Below are positions 11,025-21,233 of a DNA stretch of 64,000 bases, one piece after another. Made by a program: the position numbers and the translations under genes. The DNA is from Colocasia esculenta (lineage: Eukaryota > Streptophyta > Magnoliopsida > Alismatales > Araceae), in the NCBI GenBank assembly GCA_014218235.1, contig CM024753.1:6510001-6574000 (forward strand), read 5' to 3'. Positions within the stretch are counted from its first letter, which is position 1; every line of letters begins with the position of its first letter. Below the pieces are notes generated by a model. The model ran no database searches. It was not told the origin of the DNA and saw nothing but the letters and a program-made list of their open reading frames with translations.

Positions 11025-11507
11025 CTACGGATACGCAGAGCCGGAGCCGGAGCCGGAGCCGGATCCCGAGCCTGAACCCGATCCGCCGGCACCGCCTCCC
11101 CCGCCGCCGCCGCCACCACCTCCACCACTTCCGTAAGCACTGGAGCCTCCGCCATAACCGTACCACGGATCGTAGCTCCCGGAAGAGGCAGAGCCACTGC
11201 CGGAACCCGAGCCACTCCCAGACCCGCTGCCGCCATTGGCACCACCGCCACCGCCGCCACCTCCACCACTGCCCCCGGCGCTCGCACTTCCTCCTCCGTA
11301 GTAGTAACCACCAGAGTTGTATGCAGAGCCGGAGCCAGAACCGCTACCGGACCCTGACCCAGAACCACCGTTCGAGCCACCCCCGCCCCCACCTCCCTCA
11401 CCGCTGCCGCTGGCATCGGCGGTGGAAAGGAACCTGGCAGCGGAGGAGCCACTTACGCAGAGCACAAGGAGGAAGCCTACAACCACCATCTTCCCAAGGA
11501 TCGCCAT
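11025..11507 (-). CDS. Secreted glycine-rich protein (Gly/Ser repeat class), gene B
   Basis: 160-residue protein. Start chosen at ATG 11507: it opens a typical signal peptide (MAILGKM, a hydrophobic VVVGFLLVLCV core, and cleavage expected near SGSSAA/RF) and matches the ancestral start of the paralogue. The frame is open further upstream, but that part covers the TATA box and leader. The mature part starts RFLSTADASGSGE and alternates poly-glycine blocks (7-12 Gly) with (SG)n blocks. These are separated by two short tyrosine-rich spacers (YNSGGYYYGG and YDPWYGYGGGSSAYG), and the protein ends in SAYP. There is no RNA-binding domain and no cysteine cluster in the mature part. Such proteins are usually apoplastic or wall-associated; tyrosines could permit cross-linking (inference). 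It has a tandem paralogue at 6933-7417 that is frameshifted, so this copy may be the only functional one here. Confidence 0.85.
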   Translation of the reverse strand: MAILGKMVVVGFLLVLCVSGSSAARFLSTADASGSGEGGGGGGGSNGGSGSGSGSGSGSGSAYNSGGYYYGGGSASAGGSGGGGGGGGGANGGSGSGSGSGSGSGSASSGSYDPWYGYGGGSSAYGSGGGGGGGGGGGGAGGSGSGSGSGSGSGSGSAYP

Positions 11508-11580
11508 CTTAATTAGGTGTGGAATACAAGAAAGAGATTGATGTCTTGGTGGTGGGAAGTGGAGGGGGAGAGGCAGGGGG

Positions 11581-11591
11581 TATTTATAAGG
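11581..11591 (-). promoter_or_regulatory. TATA box of glycine-rich gene B
   Basis: CCTTATAAATA on the minus strand, about 75-85 bases upstream of the ATG at 11507. It is conserved in the duplicate at 7487-7497 and followed by a GA/CT-rich leader. Confidence 0.65.
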
Positions 11592-11939
11592 TTTGCAGGG
11601 GGCGTAAAGTATGTGCAAGCTGGGGCTGAGGAGAGTGGTAGAGACGGGTGGAGGAGGTAGCGCCTCATCCATCGCCATCCCTCATTGTGCACTAAGTTCA
11701 CGGTCGAGATATGGATGCTGGGTTCTTTATTCGGGAATGCTGCATACATATATGTTCACATGGTTGGGATGCGGTTGACTTGAACCCATTTGCACATCGA
11801 TCTGCTTCGTCTTTGTTGACTTTAGCTCTAGCTGACGTAAGGTTTCCTCGTAAAATGGGACGATCCGGACGACTTCATTAGCTAGCTGTGCTCTGCAAAC
11901 CGGCGACTCCAACACTTGAAGCGAACCTTCCTAGACTAG

Positions 11940-11944
<5 letters not shown>

Positions 11945-11990
<46 letters not shown>
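11945..11990. repeat. (AG)n microsatellite, 46 bp
   Basis: A pure AG dinucleotide run upstream of gene B. Copy A has only a short interrupted CT/GA tract at the equivalent place (about 7857-7885), so the run expanded or contracted after duplication. Confidence 0.9.
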
Positions 11991-11995
<5 letters not shown>

Positions 11996-12548
11996 TGAAA
12001 CCAACATTAGTAAATGGTATTTGAGCGTGACAAGTCTCGTCCCAAGCAGCTCAAACTGTCTCCGGAGAGAGGCCGCAGTGGAAATCTTGACAAGGACTGT
12101 ACCTAAATCATTTGAATATATCGGACGTTATGTACTCCATCTTTTATCCTCATCCATGCAGGTTAACGCAAGTCGGATGGGAATTAGGTGGAGACAGCTC
12201 CGGCTGGTACACTGCCGATATCCATTTGCTAATTTCCATGGCTTTGTTTTACCAATCGCCGCAAATGTTCGGCTCGATCTCACGGATAGAACAGACGACT
12301 TATTCTTGCATGCATGATTAGCTTCTTACTGGCATGCATTAAGAGGATTAATTTTGTGGTTCAATTAGTTATAGTACGTGAGAGCAAGATGATGAGGGAC
12401 GTGCACAAGGCAACTAGCGCATATTGCTGCCCAGCCTGCCCCGAAGTTACATGCACGCATACCAAGGACTGTGATATATAAGGTTAGACTCCGTGAAGCA
12501 CTCCAATATATATGCCATTTGTTCGATTAATTGGTAAACCATCTATAG

Positions 12549-12772
12549 TTTTTTTTTTTTTTTTTTTGGTAACGAGGAAACCCCGCCCCGTGTTGTTTTG
12601 TGGGCTCAGAGATTGATGTTCGTGAACCCCAAAGTCAGGACTTGACAGCTCCTACTTTCCGTGTACCCGTATTGCCCTTACCCCACTTGACCTGGAAAAC
12701 CCCGGATTTACACACCTCGAGGATTGCATGTAAATTAAGTAACCCCCCCCCCCCAGGAATTGAACTCGGGAT
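12549..12772 (-). mobile_element. SINE-like retroposon, 5'-truncated, minus orientation
   Basis: Relative to copy A of the duplication this is a clean insertion of about 224 bases between CTATAG and TAATGAAATT. Read on the minus strand it begins GTATCCCGAGTTCAATTCC, whose GAGTTCAATTCC resembles a tRNA-type B box, and it ends in a long A-run (the T-run just after 12548 on the plus strand). A tRNA-derived SINE lacking its A-box half fits best. A short LINE tail is the alternative. No clear target duplication was seen. Confidence 0.5.
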
Positions 12773-12819
12773 ACTAATGAAATTACCATGTACAATGGAC
12801 ATATATATGTATACCCGGC

Positions 12820-14385
12820 AATTTTTTTATTTGCAATCAATTTTTTGCGACCTCTGCAAAGGTCCATCGCAAATATTATTTATTGATATAAAGGTGAAAA
12901 ATTCTCGCAAAAGCTAAGCATTTGCAACAGCTAACCGATATTGCCGCAATATGTCGTTGCAAATAAAGACCTTTTGTGACGGCTACTCAAAGAGCTGTCG
13001 CAAATAAAATATTTTGCGATGCATACAATGGTTGTCACAAAAGATGGATTATTTGCGACGGTTATGTTGTAGCCAAATAATTTTTTGCGACATAAAGAGC
13101 CGTCACAAAACAGATATTTGTGACAAAATACTTAAACGTTGCAAATACTTAATTAATCTTTCACGACGACGTAATATATAGAGCCATCCAAAATACTATT
13201 ATTAAATATAAACTAAAAAAGTACTGTAGATAAAAGTGGAGTATTTGTGTTAACGCATGAATGTTGTCACGAATACGGCTTCATTTAGTTGTCACAAATA
13301 TGATGTTAGGAATGTGCCGTGATCAAACGGAGTACTTGTGACAGCTTCGAATAAACCGCCGCAAACAGTTCATCTTTTGCAACAGTGAGAGAAAAATGAG
13401 ATAAAAGCCGCGTATTTGCGACGGTTACTTGGAGCCGTCGCAAAAACATTCAGACTTTTGCTGACAGTTTTTTTTTTTTTTTAATATGATCCTCAGGGTC
13501 GAGATCCAAGAGAGTGCACCCTTCTCTAGAGGGAAAGAATGATCTCACTCCACCAGATCAATCCTAGGCCGAAAATATATAAAATATAAGAAAATATTAC
13601 AAAGGGACAACCGGTTACAAGTTTCTCACACGAGGAAGACCGGTTTTGTCCAAAACCATAGGACCTTTATAAGTATGAGGTAAGGAACTAACCCCCCTAT
13701 ACACATTATTTTCCTTAGATAGCCTCTTTTAGCTGTCGCAAATACAGTGTTCTTAATGCATATTAAATAACAAGAGATAAAGTCGAGTACTTGGGACGGG
13801 TACCACAAATAATTTGCCTTTTGCGATACCAAAGAGAAGCCGTCACAAATAATCTGATTAAACAATAATTAAATAAAAATACTATAGATAAAAGTCATAC
13901 ATTTGTGATGGGTTCAAATTGCTGTCGCAAATATGCCACCTTTTGTGACAGCTTCGATCTTCTCACTATCACAAATGCAGTTTTAGTTGATTAGGAATGC
14001 ATTTTAAATAAAGCATAGATAAAAAAGAACAATTGCGATAGCTTCCTACATCCCGCCGCAAATAGTACACCTTTCGGGACAGCAGCAAGTTATCGTAAAA
14101 GAGCAATTGTGATAAAATAGAGTTTTTGCGATGGCGTCTACTAAACCGTCGCAAATAGATCACCATTTGCGACAGCGGTTAAGCCGTCATAAAAACTCGA
14201 AAAAATAATATTCAAATAAAAAATAAGATAAAAGTCGAGTATTCGCAACAGACCCTTCAAGCCGTCGCAAATATTCAAACTTTTGCGACACCTTCTTTTA
14301 ACCGGTGTTAGTAATACATACTTTAAACTTTTGCAAATACTGGTTTTTGTGACGAGTTTTAGTTGTCGCAAATAATTTATAATTT
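12820..14385. repeat. Field of inverted TTTGCGACGGCT repeats (CACTA-like subterminal region)
   Basis: TTTGCGACGGCT and its complement AGCCGTCGCAAA recur about every 30-60 bases in alternating orientation, with many one-base variants (GTCACAAA, GTTGCAAA). This makes a long series of potential hairpins, like the subterminal regions of CACTA elements elsewhere in the window. A CACTA terminal repeat could not be located at either side, so class is inferred. A LINE tail (13468-13730) interrupts it. No gene. Confidence 0.65.
13468..13730 (-). mobile_element. LINE 3'-end fragment, minus orientation
   Basis: A T-run at 13468-13482 is the A-tail on the minus strand. Reading outward on that strand, CTGGTGGAGTGAGATCATTC and GGGTGCACTCTCTTGG align with the 3' end of the LINE at 23479-26396 (GTGGAGTGAGAACATTCTCC, GGGTGCACTCTCCTAG). 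It is non-coding and its 5' boundary is approximate. Confidence 0.7.
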
Positions 14386-14743
14386 GTTAAAAAAATAAAA
14401 AATATAACTTTAATTATACTTATATGAAATTAATAATACATATTCAAAATGTCATATTTTTTTGTATATTTTGAAATATTTCTTTCTCTATTTTTTATAG
14501 TAAATATAGTTTATACATTTTTATTGTTGTTATAAGTGACATTCATGACAATGTTTTCAGCCTCATTTAACAATTAACAGTTGTCTATATTTGTGAGTCC
14601 TTAATAATTAATAAAAATTATTATCTTTGTCTTTCAATTTATTTAATATGGACTACCGATCTTATCTACGTCTCTCATTTAGGGAAAAAATATTCACTCT
14701 ACCTTTAAAGTGTCGTTGTATAAATTACTGAAGCTCACACCTT
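14386..14743. other. AT-rich spacer, nothing recognised
   Basis: Very AT-rich DNA between two transposon regions. The last three bases, CTT (14741-14743), are the left target-site copy of the CACTA element that follows. Confidence 0.4.
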
Positions 14744-16787
14744 CACTATAAGAAAAATAATATTTGTCAACGAACATATGTCAGCGGCTAATATTAACTG
14801 TTGACATATCACATATTTGTCAGCGGCTGTAAAAATATGTCGACAAATATAACATTTGTCAACGGGTACATGTAGCCGTTGACATATATTAGACATATGT
14901 CAACGGCTGTCTTGTAGCAGTTGACAAATGTTATATATGTCATCGTCTTTATCACATCGTTGACAAAATAATTAATAACATAAAAATAAAAATAAAAAAT
15001 AATATTTGTCAACGGCTGTAACCGTTGACAAATATTTTATTTATCATCGGTTTTACTAAGCCGTTGACAAATAAGCCCACTAGGCTCAAATAGCACGCTG
15101 CCGTCACCACTTCCTTCAAATTACCAACAACGGGTTGCTTGATGCCGAAGGAGAAGAGGCAGCGCAGGAAGAGCGAGTGCCAGTCCAAGTGCCTGGAGAT
15201 CTCCCGTGTCGCGGAGTCCATGGAGTCAGAGATCCAGTCCTGGATCGACCGCGAGAGCGTCGATCGCCTCGTCTCCGCCCTCCGGAAGCTCGCCCGGTCC
15301 TCGTCGTCTCTCCCTGCTACGGAGGATTGCTGCGGGCCTTCGAGGAGCGCCTATCCCGGGGTTTCGACCGGGGGCTGTAGGATGTCGTCCTGCGCCTGGG
15401 CACGTTCCCTGCTGTCGCGACCGTGTTGGTCGCTCCGTTCGTGGATCTGCGACTGCGCGAGGGCTGCGCAGCCGCCGTGGCGGCCATGGTCCGCTTCAAC
15501 CATGATCTGCCGTCCTCAGTCCTCCGGTGACTGGCCGCAATGAGGACGCCATCTACGATGCGCCATCAAGATCGCCCTCGAGGATCGTCGGCTTCCTCTT
15601 CTCGCCGGACACCGACAGGATCTTGCGGACGCGGTCTGAACAGAAACAGACACAGTCCCTGCACCAGGTGTTGTTCCCAGACGTTCACGTCAAATTGAAG
15701 CCTTCTTCCATGGCTCTCTGCAAGCTTCCTGGCTCTGAGAGATTCAGAGATCTCGCAGCCGCCCCTCCGAGTGGGATGATGGTAGCCGAGGCGCAGGACG
15801 ACCACAGGATGTCGGTGTCAAACGAATAGGTAGGCGGTTCTTCCAGGCTGATTGTGACATAGGCTTGCTTATCGCAGAGGGAAAGGCAGGGGACCTCATA
15901 CAGGTTTGGAATCGGATCGGTGACGAGGGTGCAGTCATTGTGCAGGGTGAGATTGAGATCTTCTTGTACTGGTTTTTGTTGTTTGTTGTTCTCTTGGTTC
16001 TGTGGATATCGCAGAGAATTGTTGAGCACCATTAGGTAGGTTTAATTGTGAAATGGAGTATGTTTACCTTCTGCAGATCTTGTATGTGCTTGTGATTTGA
16101 CATCTTAATTGAATGGAAGAAGAACTTATCATCTCATCTGCGAACAGGCATTATGAAAATCCCCAGCAGTAAAGGGTTTTTGTCTGTTCTGTTAGTTTCA
16201 TATGTATGCTGCAGTTGATCTATTGAGCACGTTGATTCTTTGTACGCTTTGACAAAACAAATGAATTCCTGCAACAATCCTTTGTTTGTCTAAGAAACTC
16301 CCTTTTGAATGTCCCAGATTCTTTGTACGCAGACGCTTGCGTCGGCGCTGGGTGGGGCGACGGAGGAGAGGATGGGGGAGTATGGTTTCTGGAGGACTGC
16401 CGGGGATCTACGATGCGGCTGTCGACGTGATCGGGGTTTGTTTTCTTATCACTGCTTGCATTATCTTTTTAATGGCGATGGTGGTGCAGCGCCGTGATCG
16501 GGAGAGGCGGGTTGCAGGGCTATGTTTTTTTTTCTTAAAAAAAAAATTTTTGTCAGCGGCTAAAGGAAGCCGCTGACATATTCCTAATATGTCGACAAGC
16601 ACCGGCCGCTAACATATGACATATTTGTCAACGGTTTTTTAGAGCCGTTGACAAATATTAGTCGACGACAAATTTGTCAACGACTTTGTCAACGACTAGG
16701 AGACCGCTGACATAAATTTATGTCAACGGTTTTTAATCTTTTGTCAACGGCTCTAAGCCGCTGACATATGTCCTATTTCTTGTAGTG
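14744..16787. mobile_element. Complete non-autonomous CACTA element, 2044 bp, with captured gene sequence
   Basis: The left end CACTATAAGAAAAATA (14744) and the right end TATTTCTTGTAGTG (ending 16787; CACTACAAGAAATA on the minus strand) form the terminal inverted repeats. The flanking trinucleotide CTT is duplicated (14741-14743 and 16788-16790). Both subterminal regions are packed with TTTGTCAACGGCT / AGCCGTTGACAAATA and TGTCAGCGGCT repeats in both orientations. The centre (about 15100-16520) is GC-rich and gene-like and encodes no transposase. The element therefore needs a transposase in trans and looks like a gene-capturing CACTA. Confidence 0.88.
15139..15545 (+). pseudogene. Captured host-gene fragment inside the CACTA element
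   Basis: The GC content and codon-like composition differ sharply from the AT-rich surroundings. One frame from about 15142 gives a charged, helical stretch (MPKEKRQRRKSE, then ESVDRLVSALRKLARS). An adjacent frame continues with LLRAFEERLSRGFDRGL and, past a stop, with VVLRLGTFPAVATVLV and GCAAAVAAMVRFNHDLP. The pieces look like one leucine- and alanine-rich helical protein broken by frameshifts and a stop. More gene-like sequence at 15830-16030 and 16310-16520 could be further exons. The helix pairs are reminiscent of ARM/HEAT-type repeats, but I cannot name the gene. Confidence 0.5.
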
Positions 16788-16794
16788 CTTCAAC

Positions 16795-17240
16795 CTCCCC
16801 TCGCTCACTCGTTGAAAATCACCTTGTTTCTGTGGTTCCATAAGAATTGAAGGGTTACTGCTGTGATGGCCTTCGTGTAGATGCCAATAAAATTATCTTC
16901 ATGCGACTCTGTGCATCTATCCCATAACTCTTGTAGGCTGTGTGGTTTGTCAGTCCAGTTCAAATGTAAGGAGATCTCCCTCCAAACCTCTTCATTTTCT
17001 CTGCAAGCGATTAGCGCATGATTTGCATTCTTTACTTATAGAAAACATCTCTCACATGTAGAGTCATGGAGAATGTTGCAGTGTGAAAGATAGTCTTTTG
17101 TAGGTAGTCATCGACATGTGAAGTTGAAACATCCAACAATGGCTTTTTTCTTATCTCTTCATTTAAAAGAATGCTGGTCATATGGTTTAGAATTAGCATG
17201 TCATTTGAGGCTGCAGAATTATTTAGAGAGACTATTAGGG
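16795..17240 (-). pseudogene. LINE remnant: zinc-binding reverse-transcriptase tail (zf-RVT)
   Basis: The minus strand encodes, in two or more frames, the zf-RVT-like segment of plant non-LTR retrotransposons: a DDYLQKTIFH stretch, a C-x(8)-C-x(2)-C-like cluster, then NHALIACRENEEVWREISLH and LQFLWNHRNKVIFNE followed by a stop. The family pattern (Cys cluster, HAL..C, EVW, then LW..RN..IFN) is well preserved while the frame is broken. It is unrelated in orientation to the plus-strand LINE at 23479. The CACTA insertion abuts its 3' side. Confidence 0.65.
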
Positions 17241-17274
17241 TCTACTAACTATCTTGTAATGAAATGAGTAGCAA

Positions 17275-17519
17275 CAAAGGATGCAGCTCATGCATCTTAT
17301 GCTATCAATTTCACTGGCCCTTAAGTTAATTAATTAGAGAATTGGTATTGGTAATTTACACATGCTCCTCGACCACCTTTGTTAATTGGCGAAAGCTAAG
17401 TACGTAAAAATAGTCGGGGAGGCTTATCATATGCATGGCTACCTCTAGCCTAGAAGGTTACACGTATAAAACATGAGAGAGAGAGAGAGATCAACCAATA
17501 GGATTGCAATCTCTAGGAA
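17275..17519 (+). repeat. Duplicated segment, copy 2 (matches 5052-5640)
   Basis: Uninterrupted counterpart of 5052-5180 plus 5549-5640. The match stops exactly after GCAATCTCTAGGAA near 17519; copy 1 goes on TGTGTGGGTATGAC while this copy changes to GAGAAATACTTGG. That break marks the left edge of an inserted element. Confidence 0.75.
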
Positions 17520-17948
17520 GAGAAATACTTGGTGCACACCGTTGGTGTGCAACAAGTGACAAATCGGCAAGCACACCCAATGGGTGCTTGCCGAGTGGTT
17601 TCAGACAGGGTGAAGTGTCATTTTTTTTTCATAAATGTCTTGTCTCTCACAGTCTCGTGGAGAAAGACACTATTGCCCTTGCTTCCTTTCCTGCCACGAA
17701 CTGCCTTCTCCACCTCTCTGCTCCTTCTCCAGCGCGAATGCTGCAAAGTGCCTACCTTCCTTTCTCCTATGCGGAGGCGAACGACGAACGCGTAGACAGA
17801 CGAGTCGATCCTTTCTCATAGAACGCCCTCTCCAATGCGCTCAACTGTGAGGAGGCGAACGACGAGCGCGCAGACCAGCGACTCCGCAATTTCTCACCTG
17901 TGCGTAGGTGACCCATCGCTCCCCACCTGTGCAGACGAGCGACTCCTA
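17520..17948 (+). mobile_element. Putative left terminus of the MULE-like element carrying the PMD-Ulp1 gene
   Basis: The sequence begins at a breakpoint defined by comparison with copy 1 of the duplication. It opens GAGAAATACTTGGTGCACACC, followed by internal short palindromic repeats (GGTGTGC, GCAAGCACACCC, GGGTGCTTGCC). It leads directly into the 5' part of a PMD-Ulp1 gene, a combination known in Kaonashi-type Mutator-like elements. The opposite end was not found, so the class is an inference. Confidence 0.45.
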
Positions 17949-20900
17949 ATGATGGCTACAAAGAGAAAAACAAAAGCCCTGACTGGTAAGAGAACGAAGA
18001 AAGCATCAGAAGACACCCCTGCCCAGCATTTGAGCCCTATCGGTACCGCAGAAGCCATGTTTGAAAATATTTCCCACATTCCATGTGAAGACACCTCTAC
18101 CTTGTTGTTAACTCCAAGTGCTCCCCCAGCAGGCGAACCAACCACCCATATGCGTAAGCAGAAGGTGGCTACACGCAAGAGGCATAAGCAGACACCTAAG
18201 GCACTACTTTCTCCAACAGATGATGTCGCCTCAGATATAATTTTTGTAATTTTGTGTTTGTAATTTTTTTATGTTTGTGCATATGTCAATGTATTTCTTT
18301 AAAAAAAATCATGTTCTGGAAAAAATATTCCTATGAATGTGTGTTTATGTTGGTGAATTCTTGCATATTAAACAAGTTTGTCTTTATTCCTTGTTTTAGG
18401 AGCTGATGTTAAGAGGAAGCGTTATGTAAATAATCCATTGATCAGTAGATGTTCTTTACATATTTACATGAAAGACAAGGAACAAATTAATTTTCGTGAA
18501 TGTCACAAGGAGATGATGAGGGCAACTCCATTTGCACCATATGTGGACATCCCTCCAATGAAATGCTTTGGGATAAGTTTGTTAGAGGAGATTGTAGCAC
18601 ATCATGAGGTGGGGAATGTTTTTAATATTGGGAACAAGTCAGTGTCCTTCACAGTTGAGGATGTTGCTCTCATTCTTGGGATGCCATGTACCGGATTCCC
18701 CGTGCATCACTATGGCTCATCTATAGAAGTGTCCAAGCTGCATAAAAGATTTGGCAAGGATATTACCTTCACTCGACAGGTCATCCATGGTTATTTAATA
18801 GATCTACTTGGTTCAGATGAGAAGGAGGATATTGAGGACACAGTGCGTCTCTGGATTTTACTATTACTTAGTACATTTCTTGCCCCTCGGTCAGTGTACG
18901 TTTGCTCCCCTCAAATGATTAAATATTTGGACGACATTGAAAGAATCGGAAGCAATGCATGGGCTGCTACCTTCCATGAGCTTATACTTCACAACATTGA
19001 GAAGGCAAGCAAAATGGTGAAGATGAATGCAAAGAGGGGAAGACATGATGAAAAGTCACGAAAAAACCAGTTCATCTTTGGCTGCTCCTATGCACTATGT
19101 GTAAATATTTACAGTATTTAATTTTAATTAATTTTAGTTTGCTTAAATCAATATCACTAAGTACTGTTTAAAATCATCATGATAGGTGTGGTTGTTAGAG
19201 AACACACATGCCATTCCACCCATTAGCTGCCTTATTTTTCCGCGGCTATTTAGGTGGGATGCAAGGTTGAAGAAGAAGGGGAAAATCATTGTGGATCATC
19301 TACAAGTGGTAGTAATGTTATTTTCTTGCTGCATTTTACTAGGCTTTCTTTTATATTAATGACCTAGTAGGATAATTTCTCCTAATGTTAAATAGGTTGA
19401 GTCAAAGTTGCCTATTCATCCCTCAGAACAATGGGTGCTTGAAGGGCACAGAGGTAAAACAAATTCAAAAGATTTCGCCCCAGTTGAGGTATATGAGTTT
19501 TGCTTCATGCCTTTTCATCTCTTGCAACAATATGTCAGCATAAGTGAATAATAAGATATGTTTCATACTACAGGAGACTTCCACACCTGCCCTTAGCATA
19601 AATGCCCAAATGACAGCACTTGTAGATGCTTTAAAGGCTGCAGAGGAGAGCCGAAAAGCAGAAAATGAAGATTTCTGACAAAAGTTGGAATCTATCATGA
19701 CACAAGTTGAAGGATTTGCCAAATCTGTTATTAGCCTTAGACAGGAAAAGGAGAAGCCTGCTGATGTTTGTAATCAATGCTTTACTTAATACTTTTGCAA
19801 CTTTTATGGTCTAATAATATGATGAATTTATAGGTTCCCCCTTCGGATCCGCCATGCGAGGCGGTTGAAAAAGAGAATTCTGAAGAAGAGGTCCAATTGT
19901 TGGCCAAGGAAAAAGGAAAAATCCGACCTCAAACAAGAAGAAAGGAAAAGGCTAATGCATTTCCTTTTTAATCGTTTATGAGACGATGTATAAGGGTCAA
20001 GCATGTAGCATGTATCTTGTGCCTACTTTTTTTCTTACGTGAGATGCTTTTAGATGCAGGTGGTTTTTGTTGAAGATAGAGAGACTTTCCTAGCTATGAG
20101 CTTTTGGTAGAGGAGGATCGCCAACTGATCACCAAGTTCTTGTCAATGGAGATCAACTAGTATGTTTGAACAAATATTTTTCCGTGAATGTATTTTCCTA
20201 GAACATTTTTTTTATGAGTTGTTCATAAGTTTGAGCATATATTTTTTACTTGAGTAGTGAATCAATATTTATAAACAAATGGAATGGAGAGGTGACTCGA
20301 TACAACATCCATGAGCTTTTATTTGGGAAGAACATAGGTGATGATGTAAGTATGACATTTAATTATAAGTATCATGTCAATGAAGTTTTGTACAAGAGAA
20401 AACCTTAGTAAGATGTCATTATTTTGTTATTTACAGATGATTGATTGTGCTGTCCAACTTTTGGAAGAAAGTTGTTCGCTGTCTGATTACAAAAAATGGG
20501 AATACCTTCCGACATTAATTGTATCGAGCATCCATACTGGGAAGCGTGCTTCAATTTCCCAAAAAGTACAAGAATTATTTGAGAGTTTTCCTGCAGCAAC
20601 AGACTTAGAGCATTTAGGCAAATTGGATTTCTTATTTTTTGTTCTGCACACAACGAACCACTGGCATCTGCTAGTTGATTTGAAAAATAGATGCTTCATA
20701 TCTTACAACTCCATTAAGGGGAATAAATCATATGATGTAGCTGTCAGAAATCGGGTAAATTTCAGCATCCATTTTATTTTATTGATAGCTTGTTGTATTT
20801 TACAACTGTTATGAGAATTAATAATCTGTTGTGTATACAGGTGAAAGTGCTTCAAAAAATTTTCTGTAGTTGCGAGATGCAGGATGCAATAGAAGATTGG

Positions 20901-21014
20901 GAGTTGAAGTTTGATATGGACTGCCCTTCTCAACCACCCCATTCAAATGAATGCGGAATGTATGTTATCAAATTTATGGAAGAGTTGGCTAAGCCCAAAG
21001 AGGGAGGCAGCTAG
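17949..21014 (+). pseudogene. PMD-Ulp1-type gene (plant mobile/DUF1985-like domain with C48 peptidase), broken
   Basis: Exons supported by frame and GT/AG ends: first exon from ATG 17949 (basic MATKRKTK, donor near 18246-18256 unresolved); 18400-19100; 19186-19308; 19396-19488; 19574-19765; 19834 onward; about 20048-20159; 20258-20345; 20437-20754; 20841-21014. Exons 2-3 encode a plant-mobile/DUF1985-like domain (SFTVEDVALILGMPCTG, FGCSYALCVWLLEN). The last two encode an Ulp1-like cysteine-peptidase fold: the catalytic His in TTNHWHLLVDL and the Cys in HSNECGMYVIKF are present. Lesions: TGA at 19676-19678 after AENEDF in an otherwise open exon, and a one-base loss near 20087 that shifts VEDRETF into the SYELLVEEDRQL frame. 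The join after 19968 is unclear. Such genes are often carried by MULEs. The Ulp1 relatives would remove SUMO-like modifiers, but this copy probably makes no full product. Confidence 0.75.
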
Positions 21015-21233
21015 AACTTCCATGAAGAACATATGCCACTCTTTAGATGTGAACTTGTACTTCAATTACTAAGGAAATGAGAGTCCAGAATGTAATTTGT
21101 GATAATTGTACGGGAACAATCTTTTGAATAGTTGTAATTGCAGAAATTACTCTTCAGATGTCAATTTGGAATTCAATTATTGCAGAAATTATATATTTTG
21201 TGGGAAACAATGTTATGTGATATGTGAAAATGT

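Larger units (their letters stand above)
10448..12780. repeat. Tandem duplication, copy B (with glycine-rich gene B)
   Basis: Collinear with 6355-8500. Near its far end, after AACCATCTATAG, copy B carries a SINE-like insertion (12549-12772). The match to copy A resumes after it at TAATGAAATT (12773). Copy B also has a longer GA microsatellite at 11945-11990. Confidence 0.85.

Noticed and set aside
11508..11678. An upstream ATG in frame with glycine-rich gene B, giving 217 residues
   Set aside because: The extension covers the TATA box (11581-11591) and leader and has no signal-peptide character. The ATG at 11507 opens a classical signal peptide.
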